A stretch of DNA of 11,315 bases from Clostridium sp. CAG:448. Its GTDB lineage: Bacteria; Bacillota; Clostridia; Oscillospirales; CAG-272. Shown in pieces: positions 5,401 to 11,315 of this stretch. The notes under the pieces were generated by a model. That model saw nothing but the letters and a program-made list of their open reading frames with translations, was not told the DNA's origin and made no database searches. Numbering within the stretch: position 1 is the stretch's first letter; each line of letters starts with the position of its first letter. The stretch covers positions 30,470 to 41,784 of the forward strand of contig FR890569.1 of NCBI GenBank assembly GCA_000433415.1, in the 5' to 3' direction. Position numbers and translations under genes: made by a program.

Positions 5401-6352
5401 CATGCCGGATTGCTTTGTCGGATTTGACACAAGCAACTATACAACCTCTGCCGCGGTGACTGACGCGCAGGGGACGGTTATCGCAAATCTGAAAATACCG
5501 CTCCCGGTCGCCGCCGGCGAGCGCGGTCTGCGCCAGTCGGACGCAGTGTTTGCACATACAAAAAATCTGCCGCTCCTCTGCGAACAGTTACGCGAATACA
5601 CCAAGGGGATGCGGGTTCGTGCCGTCGGCGTTTCGGTAACGCCACGTGACGCGCAGGATTCCTATATGCCGTGTTTCCTTGCCGGCAAAGCCGCCGCGTC
5701 CGCCTATGCCTCGGCGCTTCCATGCGAACTGTTTCATTTTTCCCATCAGAGCGGTCATATTCGTGCCGCCGTTTATGCAAGCGGCAGGGAAGCGGAATTG
5801 CTGCATACTCCGTTTTATGCGTTTCACGTATCCGGCGGAACCACGGAAGTCCTTTTTGTTACACCGGAGACGGACGGTTTCCGTATGGAACTGATCGGCG
5901 GCACGGACGACATTAATGCGGGACAGGCTATTGACCGCGTCGGTGTCCGGCTCGGCTTTGCGTTTCCGTGCGGAAAGGCGATGGAAGAAGCGGCTGCGCG
6001 GTATGAAGGAAAAATTTCCAAAGCACATATCCACGTGAACGGATGCCGCTGCAATCTTTCCGGACTTGAGAATCTTGCCGATAAATTGTTCTGCCAAACC
6101 GGAAATAAGGAACTTGTCTGCGCGTATGTGCTGGACTTTGTCGGAGAAACGCTTCGTGCGCTGACATTGGGAGCCGTCGCAACGCACGGGGCTCATCCCG
6201 TTCTTTACGCCGGCGGCGTCATGAGCAACCAGAGAATGCGCGTCTCTCTGGCAAAGGGCATTGATGCCTGCTTTGCGCAACCGGCATACGCCGCGGACAA
6301 TGCCGCCGGTATAGCGCTTTTGTGCAGAGACAGATACCTGACCATCCACTGA
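5393..6352 (+). CDS. M22/Kae1-like protein, divergent TsaD paralogue
   Basis: The 319-residue product has the ASKHA-type Kae1/TsaD fold signature in order: FDTSNYTTSAAV near the start, HxxxH as H118-Q-S-G-H122, SGGTTEVL at 147-154, a G-G-T-D-D-I-N-A-G-Q-A-I-D segment (169-181), YAGGVMSNQRMR (272-283), and DNAAG with Asp302. The metal-binding His, His and Asp positions of TsaD are therefore kept. The first loop lacks the canonical T-S-C-D-E and the glycine-rich P-G-L stretch, with P-R-D-A-Q-D at 84-89 instead. I think this is the clostridial paralogue often annotated as peptidase M22 or O-sialoglycoprotein endopeptidase, not the tRNA t6A enzyme itself; its role is unknown. ATG 5393 overlaps nusB by 8 bases with AAGGG 8 bases upstream; ATG 5402 is an alternative. 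Proteolytic activity is doubtful. Confidence 0.8.
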   Translation: MCDMPDCFVGFDTSNYTTSAAVTDAQGTVIANLKIPLPVAAGERGLRQSDAVFAHTKNLPLLCEQLREYTKGMRVRAVGVSVTPRDAQDSYMPCFLAGKAAASAYASALPCELFHFSHQSGHIRAAVYASGREAELLHTPFYAFHVSGGTTEVLFVTPETDGFRMELIGGTDDINAGQAIDRVGVRLGFAFPCGKAMEEAAARYEGKISKAHIHVNGCRCNLSGLENLADKLFCQTGNKELVCAYVLDFVGETLRALTLGAVATHGAHPVLYAGGVMSNQRMRVSLAKGIDACFAQPAYAADNAAGIALLCRDRYLTIH

Positions 6353-6374
6353 AATCCGGCACAATCCAAAAGGA

Positions 6375-6382
6375 AAAGGAGG
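6375..6382 (+). promoter_or_regulatory. xseA: Strong ribosome-binding site that points to a TTG start of xseA
   Basis: AAAGGAGG lies 11 bases before TTG 6394 but 23 bases before the first nearby ATG (6406). The earlier in-frame ATG at 6322 has no such site and would overlap the previous gene by 31 bases. The site thus favours TTG 6394. Confidence 0.65.
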
Positions 6383-6393
6383 CGAGACAGGAA

Positions 6394-7644
6394 TTGCAAC
6401 AGAAAATGCCCGCATTTACCGTATCACAGGTCAATGCATATGTCAAAATGTATCTGGATCGCAATGAAATGCTTTCGGACCTTTGGATCAGCGGCGAGAT
6501 TTCAAACTTTACAAATCATTACAAGAGCGGCCATCTCTATTTCTCGCTCAAGGACGCGGAAAGCGTGTTGCATGCCGTCATGTTCCGATCCTACGCGTCC
6601 GAACTTCGTTTCAATCCGGAAAACGGAATACGGGTTCTGGTGCACGGTCGGGTTTCGCTGTATCCGCGGGACGGGCAATACCAGCTGTATGTGGACCGGA
6701 TGGAACCGGACGGAATCGGTTCGCTTTATCTCGCATTTGAACAGAGCAAACAGAAGCTGGCGGCGATGGGACTGTTTGACCGTGAGCGCAAAAAAACGTT
6801 GCCGCATTACCCGAAGTGCATCGGGATTGTGACATCACCGACCGGTGCAGCAATCCGCGACATCATCGACATCACCGGGCGGCGTTTCCCGAGCTGTGAT
6901 CTGATTCTTTTTCCCGCCCTGGTGCAGGGAAAGGATGCCCCTGCCTCCCTGCGGTCCGGAATTCTGTATTTTAACCGTGCAAGGTCGGTCGATCTGATCA
7001 TCATCGGCAGAGGCGGCGGATCGTTTGAGGATTTGTTTGCATTCAACGACGAAGCCCTTGCGATGGCAATTGCCGACTCACAGATTCCCGTCATCTCTGC
7101 CGTGGGGCACGAAACGGACACAACAATCTGTGATTTCGTCGCGGACATGCGCGCGCCGACCCCCTCGGCGGCTGCCGAACTTGCGGTTCCGAATGTAACC
7201 GAGATATCCCGCCATTTGCATGACTGCGGCGACGACATGTTTCAGGCGTTATCCCGGCAGATTGACCACTATCGCAAGCATCTGCGCTTGCTGACGCAAA
7301 GCGGTGTTTTGTCCTCACCCACACGCCTGCTTGAACTCCGGCAGATGGAGATTGCCAATGCAGAAGAGTTATTGGACGCCGCAATGGCGGCAAAACTTGA
7401 AAGAGAAAATCACCGTTTTCACCTGCTCTGCGGCAGGATGGACGCTTTGAGCCCTCTGCGCGTACTGGCGAGAGGATACAGTGTAACCGAAACGGAGGAC
7501 GGCAGCGTACTGACGGATGTCAGAGCGGTTTCGCCCGGAACCCCCGTACACATACGCCTGCACAAAGGTACTTTGCGGGCAACGGTCACGGACACAGAAA
7601 CAGAAATGGAGGAATCAGCCGTTGAAAAAAGAGAAAGATCCTAA
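6394..7644 (+). CDS. xseA: Exodeoxyribonuclease VII large subunit
   Basis: From TTG 6394 the product is 416 residues, normal for XseA. An N-terminal OB-fold spans about 5-105 (FTVSQVNAYVK, then L-W-I-S-G-E-I-S-N and G-H-L-Y-F-S-L-K-D). The catalytic region follows with SPTGAAIRDI (148-157), IIIGRGGGSFEDL (202-213), AVGHETDTTICDFVADMRAP (236-255) and PSAAAE. A helical part (about 270-365) and the end motif LARGYSV complete the family pattern. With XseB it forms exonuclease VII, which cuts single-stranded DNA from both ends into short oligonucleotides in repair. The start is TTG because the only good ribosome site sits 11 bases before it. It follows the M22-like gene after 41 bases and overlaps xseB by 23 bases, which supports balanced synthesis of both subunits. 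Confidence 0.97.
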   Translation: MQQKMPAFTVSQVNAYVKMYLDRNEMLSDLWISGEISNFTNHYKSGHLYFSLKDAESVLHAVMFRSYASELRFNPENGIRVLVHGRVSLYPRDGQYQLYVDRMEPDGIGSLYLAFEQSKQKLAAMGLFDRERKKTLPHYPKCIGIVTSPTGAAIRDIIDITGRRFPSCDLILFPALVQGKDAPASLRSGILYFNRARSVDLIIIGRGGGSFEDLFAFNDEALAMAIADSQIPVISAVGHETDTTICDFVADMRAPTPSAAAELAVPNVTEISRHLHDCGDDMFQALSRQIDHYRKHLRLLTQSGVLSSPTRLLELRQMEIANAEELLDAAMAAKLERENHRFHLLCGRMDALSPLRVLARGYSVTETEDGSVLTDVRAVSPGTPVHIRLHKGTLRATVTDTETEMEESAVEKRERS

Positions 7645-7942
7645 AGTGCAAACACCTGCCTCCCTTACAGGGAACGAAGCGAACAGCCTTCCCGATACCT
7701 TTGAGGAGTCGATGGCACGCATTGAGGAAATTGTCGGCTTGTTGGAAGAAGGAAAAACGGGGTTGGACAAATCTATGGAACTGTACGAAGAGGGAATCCG
7801 GCTGATACGAGCATGTACCTCTGCATTGGACGTCGCCGAGCGGAAAATCCGGATTTTGCAACGGGAAAAAGACGGAACATTGGTATGCAAAGACTTTCAC
7901 CCGGAAGAGGAAAAGGAAGATGGCAATCGTGAAACCGAATGA
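7622..7942 (+). CDS. xseB: Exodeoxyribonuclease VII small subunit
   Basis: The 106-residue protein carries the XseB core TFEESMARIEEIVGLLEEGK (26-45), then LDKSMELYEEGIRLIRACTSAL (48-69) and a helix to about 80, the usual helical hairpin. About 25 polar N-terminal residues and a charged tail flank it. The start is TTG 7622: GGAGG (7608-7612) is 9 bases upstream, no ATG in frame lies between that site and the core, and starting at the internal Met31 would cut the first helix. Several XseB subunits coat the large subunit to form active exonuclease VII. The gene overlaps xseA by 23 bases and ispA by 23 bases, so all three should be translationally coupled. Confidence 0.93.
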   Translation: MKKEKDPKVQTPASLTGNEANSLPDTFEESMARIEEIVGLLEEGKTGLDKSMELYEEGIRLIRACTSALDVAERKIRILQREKDGTLVCKDFHPEEEKEDGNRETE

Positions 7943-8822
7943 TAAAATTGAAGCAACTACGCAAAATGCAGAGAAAATCCTCTCGTTTTACGGCAAAATG
8001 ATTGACGACCGCCTTGCGAACCTGTTCGGAGCATCCGACTTTCCGGTTGAAACGGCGACGCTTTACAAGGCAGAGCGATACAGTCTGATGAGCGGCGGCA
8101 AACGGATACGCCCCGTTCTTGTGCTTTCCGTCTGTCACATGCTCGGCGGTAATCCGTCGGTTGCTCTGGACTATGCCGCCGCAGTGGAGATGATCCATAC
8201 ATATTCTCTGATCCACGACGACCTGCCGTGCATGGATAATGACGACATGCGCAGAGGAAAACCGTCAAACCACCGTATATTCGGAGAAGCGGGAGCGGTT
8301 CTTGCCGGCGACGGTCTTCTGACCGATGCCTTCGGGATAGCTGCCGGTGCAACCGAAACATCCGCGTCCCGGAATCTTCGTGCCGTCATTGCGCTTTCCA
8401 ACGCCGCCGGATCCTACGGTATGGTGGCAGGACAGTCCGCCGATCTGTATGCGGATATGCACACATTATCCGAAGAAGCGCTGTTGGAGCTTTACCGCAA
8501 TAAAACCGTCCGGTTGATCCGCGTCAGTGTTTATCTCGGCGCAGTTGCCGCCGGATTGGAGGATCATGATCCGCGCCTTGCGTTGCTCCTGCGATTTGCG
8601 GACAATGTGGGACTTGCGTTCCAAATCATTGACGATATTCTGGACAAAGGAGAAGACGGACGCAATCATTATCTCTCCTTCCACACCGTCGACGAGGCGG
8701 AATCCTACGCCGCGCATCTCACCGACGAAGCTTTGCATGCGCTCGCTCAGGCACAGCCGATCCCGGAGCTCGCACAGCCGGTTGATATACTCACACGTTG
8801 GTTGTTACAAAGAAATCACTAA
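7920..8822 (+). CDS. ispA: Short-chain trans-prenyl diphosphate synthase, probable farnesyl/geranylgeranyl type, with atypical loop
   Basis: The 300-residue protein has GGKRIRP (59-65), the first Asp-rich motif D-D-L-P-C-M-D at 100-106 followed by DDMRRG, the KT pair (195-196) and the second Asp-rich motif IIDDILD (236-242). These bind the allylic and isopentenyl diphosphates through magnesium and define IspA-type enzymes, which extend dimethylallyl diphosphate to C15 or C20 for undecaprenyl and other lipids. After the second motif the usual loop with T-G-D, L-G-K-x-x-G and K-x-T-Y is missing; only about 8 residues (KGEDGRNH) replace about 22, with no frameshift visible. The N-terminus is about a dozen residues longer than Escherichia coli IspA. 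ATG 7920 has AGAGGA 8 bases upstream; GTG 7929 is an alternative. Activity and product length are therefore less certain than the family. Confidence 0.9.
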   Translation: MAIVKPNDKIEATTQNAEKILSFYGKMIDDRLANLFGASDFPVETATLYKAERYSLMSGGKRIRPVLVLSVCHMLGGNPSVALDYAAAVEMIHTYSLIHDDLPCMDNDDMRRGKPSNHRIFGEAGAVLAGDGLLTDAFGIAAGATETSASRNLRAVIALSNAAGSYGMVAGQSADLYADMHTLSEEALLELYRNKTVRLIRVSVYLGAVAAGLEDHDPRLALLLRFADNVGLAFQIIDDILDKGEDGRNHYLSFHTVDEAESYAAHLTDEALHALAQAQPIPELAQPVDILTRWLLQRNH

Positions 8823-8844
8823 ATAAAATCCCGGAGATACCATT

Positions 8845-9327
8845 ATGTCACGTTTTCTGAAAGAGTTTTTTACCAATTATGTCATGATGAGCGCCGTATT
8901 CTCCTGGCTGCTCGCACAACTGCTGAAGGTGGTCACAGGCGCATTCAAAGTTCAGAAATTTACACTCAATTCGTTGCTGTTCGGATCCGGCGGTATGCCG
9001 AGTTCACACACAGCAGCCGTCGTGGCATTGCTGATCGCCTGTTGCATCAAGCACGGTCCTGCGTCCAGCTACGTCGCCATTTCCGGCGTACTTGCCATGG
9101 TCGTCATCCGCGATGCCACAGGTGTGCGCCGCGAAATGGGTGAACAGGCAAAAATCATCAACCAAATGGTATCCGAATCGGATTCCATTGAAACGCACTA
9201 CTCGTTAAAGGAACGTGTCGGGCACACGCCCAAGCAGGTACTGTACGGTGCGGTGATCGGTGTCTGCATGCCTTTCGTCGTGTACGCAATTCCCCTTTTC
9301 CGTCCTATCGTGGAATGGCTGGCGTAA
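8845..9327 (+). CDS. Divergent PAP2-family membrane protein (DUF212, YuiD-like)
   Basis: The 160-residue product matches the DUF212 family (YuiD of Bacillus subtilis is about the same size). It has several hydrophobic segments (about 12-34, 54-69, 73-90 and 133-152), the G-G-M-P-S-S-H box at 49-55, RDATGVRRE (89-97) and LKERVGHTP (121-129). The MPSSH and GHTP boxes resemble the phosphate-handling motifs of PAP2 lipid phosphatases, but the family's reaction is not established. A lipid phosphate or polyprenyl phosphate substrate is plausible beside ispA, by inference. ATG 8845 follows CGGAGA with normal spacing, 22 bases after ispA. Its stop overlaps the tlyA start by one base. Confidence 0.9.
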   Translation: MSRFLKEFFTNYVMMSAVFSWLLAQLLKVVTGAFKVQKFTLNSLLFGSGGMPSSHTAAVVALLIACCIKHGPASSYVAISGVLAMVVIRDATGVRREMGEQAKIINQMVSESDSIETHYSLKERVGHTPKQVLYGAVIGVCMPFVVYAIPLFRPIVEWLA

Positions 9328-10124
9328 TGCGCGCGGACAAATACCTGTACGAGCAAGGCTACGCGGACAGCCGTACCGGTGCCGCGCTGTTGATCCGAAA
9401 GGGCGTGGTCTTTGTGGACGGCGTCTGTATTGCCAAGCCGTCTGCGGAGATCGACAGCCTCCTTGCACACAAAATCAGTGTCATACAGGAAGAGAAATAT
9501 GTCGGTCGCGGCGGTTACAAGTTGGAAGCGGCGCTGGATGCTTTCCATTTGTCACCGGAAGGACTGTGTTGCCTGGACATCGGCGCATCCACCGGAGGGT
9601 TTACCGACTGCCTGCTTTCGCGCGGGGCGCGCTGCGTTATCGCGGTTGACAGCGGGCACGGACAACTGCATCCGCGAATTGCCAACGATGAACGTGTCGA
9701 ATCCATGGAGGGCGTCAATGCGCGCTACCTTGCACCGGAAATGATTCCGTTTCCCGTCTCATGCGCTGTCATGGATGTATCCTTTATCTCACAGACCTGT
9801 ATCTTGCCGGCGCTTGCGGCACTCATTCCGCCTTCCGGGTGGCTGATTTCTCTGATCAAACCGCAATTTGAGGTCGGCAGACACGCTGTCGGAAAGAACG
9901 GTATTGTCAGGTCCGAAGCAGATCGCATTTCCGCCATTGAGCGTGTATTGACAGGCGGAATTTCCTGCGGGCTTTTTCCGGCAGGACTGATTCGGTCGCC
10001 GATTACAGGCGGGGACGGCAATACAGAGTACCTCGTATGCTTTTACAAACAGACTGCGGAGTCAATGCCGTCAGTCGAACTGTTGATCCGGAGCCTCCGG
10101 ACTGACGGAAAGGAAAGACAGTAA
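9327..10124 (+). CDS. tlyA: TlyA-family rRNA 2'-O-methyltransferase (S4 plus FtsJ-like domains)
   Basis: The 265-residue protein begins with an S4 RNA-binding domain (about 1-60; RADKYLYEQGYADSRTGAALL) and continues with an FtsJ-like methyltransferase. Visible motifs are GRGGYKL (60-66), the S-adenosylmethionine loop LDIGASTGGFTDCLL (83-97), MDVSFIS (149-155), LIKPQFEVGR (177-186) and GNTEY (231-235). The K-D-K-E residues expected for 2'-O-methylation are Lys65, Asp150, Lys178 and Glu234. TlyA enzymes methylate C1409 of 16S and, in some species, C1920 of 23S rRNA, and their presence favours capreomycin sensitivity. I chose ATG 9327, which forms TAATG with the upstream stop and gives the typical N-terminus; ATG 9315 is also in frame. 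nadK starts one base after its stop. Confidence 0.95.
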   Translation: MRADKYLYEQGYADSRTGAALLIRKGVVFVDGVCIAKPSAEIDSLLAHKISVIQEEKYVGRGGYKLEAALDAFHLSPEGLCCLDIGASTGGFTDCLLSRGARCVIAVDSGHGQLHPRIANDERVESMEGVNARYLAPEMIPFPVSCAVMDVSFISQTCILPALAALIPPSGWLISLIKPQFEVGRHAVGKNGIVRSEADRISAIERVLTGGISCGLFPAGLIRSPITGGDGNTEYLVCFYKQTAESMPSVELLIRSLRTDGKERQ

Positions 10125-10125
10125 C

Positions 10126-11001
10126 GTGAAAAAAATCGCATTGATCACGAATTTCAACATATACGAAAAAGTCAACGCCGCCATCGCGGTTGCGCAAAGG
10201 CTTTCGGAGTACGGTTGCAAACTGCTTGTCTCCACCAACAACAAAGAACGGATGATGCGTATGAACCGGAGCGGTGTGGATTTTTCCTATCTGCCGCTTG
10301 ACGAGGTCTACGCAAATGCGGAAATCGCGGTGGTACTCGGCGGAGACGGCACGATTTTAGAGGCGGCACGCCGTGCGGCGCCGCGTGCGACCCCCATTCT
10401 CGGCATCAACCTCGGTCGGGTCGGGTATATGGCGGAACTGGAACTGAATGAGTTGGACATGCTGCCGCGGCTGATGAGCGGTGATTATACCATTGATGTC
10501 AGATCCATGCTGCAGGTAGAACAGTATTCCGTTGCAGGAAAGCTTAAATCGCACACTTATGCATTGAACGACGCGGTGATCTCCAACGGCTCCATCGCCA
10601 GAATTGTGGATTTGGAGCTCTCGGAAAACGGTCTGCCCGTCACCCGTTACCGCGCTGACGGACTGATTATTGCCACACCTACCGGGTCGACGGCATACTC
10701 TCTTTCTGCGGGCGGCGCCATCGTCGATCCGCGATTGGGTTGCTTCTGCGTGACCCCGATCTGTCCGCACTCCTTGGGTGCCCGTCCGCTTCTGTTTCCG
10801 GACAACGCGGTTTTACAGGTCAAAAATACCTGCCAGCGTGAGCGGAATCTCTTTCTGACCGTGGACGGTCGCACAAACTACGAATTGTTCCGCAATGAGA
10901 CCGTGCGCATTTCACGGTCCGATCTTGTAACCAATCTGATCCGCATGAAAAATAACGGCTTTTACCACATTCTGCGCATGAAAATGACAGAACATACCTA
11001 A
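10126..11001 (+). CDS. nadK: NAD kinase
   Basis: The 291-residue enzyme has the GGDGT box at 72-76 (VVLGGDGTILEAAR), a glycine loop GINLGRVGYMAEL (93-105), an N-D-A-V segment near 148-151 that corresponds to the usual N-E-x-x motif, and the signature TPTGSTAYSLSAGG (184-197). The Asp of GGDGT is catalytic. NadK phosphorylates NAD to NADP in the cytoplasm. The start is GTG 10126: AAGGAAAG (10110-10117) lies 8 bases upstream and the gene begins one base after the tlyA stop. Length is normal for bacterial NadK. The pairing tlyA-nadK-argR is common in clostridia. Confidence 0.97.
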   Translation: MKKIALITNFNIYEKVNAAIAVAQRLSEYGCKLLVSTNNKERMMRMNRSGVDFSYLPLDEVYANAEIAVVLGGDGTILEAARRAAPRATPILGINLGRVGYMAELELNELDMLPRLMSGDYTIDVRSMLQVEQYSVAGKLKSHTYALNDAVISNGSIARIVDLELSENGLPVTRYRADGLIIATPTGSTAYSLSAGGAIVDPRLGCFCVTPICPHSLGARPLLFPDNAVLQVKNTCQRERNLFLTVDGRTNYELFRNETVRISRSDLVTNLIRMKNNGFYHILRMKMTEHT

Positions 11002-11024
11002 TAATGCAAACCGAGGAGGTCGTC

Positions 11025-11315
11025 ATGAAGAAAGACAGACACGATTGTATTCAGAACATCATCAATCAATATACCGTTCAGACGCAGGATGAACTGATTG
11101 GTTATCTCCGCAACGCCGGTTTTGATGTCACACAGGCAACTGTTTCGCGCGATATACGTGAATTGAAACTCAGCAAAGTATTGACGGAAAAGGGCGTTTA
11201 CCGTTATACCATGCCTCCGGAAGGAGCCGACAGCATGGCGCCAGTCTTCAATTTTTCCCTGATGAGTGCGGTAACTTCCATCGATCATGTACAGAATATC
11301 ATTGTGATGCGAACC
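11025..11315 (+). CDS. argR: Arginine repressor ArgR/AhrC, 5' part (truncated by window end)
   Basis: The frame from ATG 11025 stays open to the last base, so 97 residues of about 150 are present. A strong AGGAGGT (11014-11020) sits 4 bases upstream. The first 60 residues form the winged helix: T-Q-D-E-L-I-G-Y-L-R-N (20-30) and the recognition helix Q-A-T-V-S-R-D-I-R-E-L (37-47) with the family Ser-Arg. The last visible part, VQNIIVMRT, begins the C-terminal hexamer and arginine-binding domain; its arginine ligands lie beyond the window. ArgR binds ARG boxes when arginine is present. It follows nadK after 23 bases. In related genomes recN comes next, which cannot be checked here. Confidence 0.95.
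   Translation, partial: MKKDRHDCIQNIINQYTVQTQDELIGYLRNAGFDVTQATVSRDIRELKLSKVLTEKGVYRYTMPPEGADSMAPVFNFSLMSAVTSIDHVQNIIVMRT

Noticed and set aside
5588..6415. 275-codon open frame on the minus strand opposite the M22-like gene
   Set aside because: It lies wholly antisense to a gene with clear family motifs, has no plausible ribosome site or recognisable domain, and long antisense frames are common in this base composition.
1..11315. CRISPR array, tRNA, transposon ends or defence genes
   Set aside because: No regularly spaced repeats, cloverleaf-like segments, transposase motifs or known defence domains were seen on either strand.

Overview
The window reads as ordinary chromosomal DNA of a Gram-positive member of the Firmicutes, most likely class Clostridia with a mid-range G+C content. 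The basis is the conserved block nusB - M22/Kae1-like protein - xseA - xseB - ispA - YuiD-like PAP2 - tlyA - nadK - argR, the purine-rich AGGAGG-type ribosome sites, the lipobox lipoproteins, and uncharacterised families common in gut clostridia (DUF4358, DUF4430-like). I see no tRNA, rRNA, CRISPR array, insertion sequence, phage gene or attachment site.

Layout. (1) Positions 1-1039, plus strand: the 3' end of a class A penicillin-binding protein, then a five-helix TspO/MBR-like membrane protein. (2) Positions 1077-1702, plus strand: a perfect 9-bp inverted repeat, a perfect-consensus sigma-A promoter, a small DUF4430-like lipoprotein and a strong terminator that also faces the converging minus-strand operon. 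(3) Positions 3673 down to 1711, minus strand: a promoter, then a four-helix membrane protein, a membrane-anchored SGNH/GDSL hydrolase and a DUF4358 lipoprotein, a likely cell-envelope operon. (4) Positions 4773 down to 3718, minus strand: an exported M23 metallopeptidase. (5) Positions 4774-4974: a divergent regulatory region with a second perfect-consensus promoter. (6) Positions 4975-11315, plus strand: a tightly packed housekeeping operon of nine genes, nusB to argR, with gaps of at most about 41 bases and several overlaps. The last gene runs off the window.

How they fit together. The left half is about the cell surface: peptidoglycan synthesis (PBP), peptidoglycan cleavage (M23), surface lipoproteins, and a possible ester hydrolase. 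The right half joins transcription antitermination (NusB), DNA repair (both exonuclease VII subunits), isoprenoid chain elongation (IspA) with a PAP2-like membrane protein, ribosomal RNA methylation (TlyA), NADP synthesis (NadK) and arginine-responsive regulation (ArgR). The operon lacks dxs, which sits between ispA and tlyA in Bacillus subtilis and many relatives.

I did not find a clearly new multi-gene system. The most checkable oddities are an IspA that lacks the conserved lysine-containing loop after its second Asp-rich motif, a divergent TsaD paralogue in the operon, two promoters that share a 12-bp block and a related upstream element, and an SGNH hydrolase with an altered block III.
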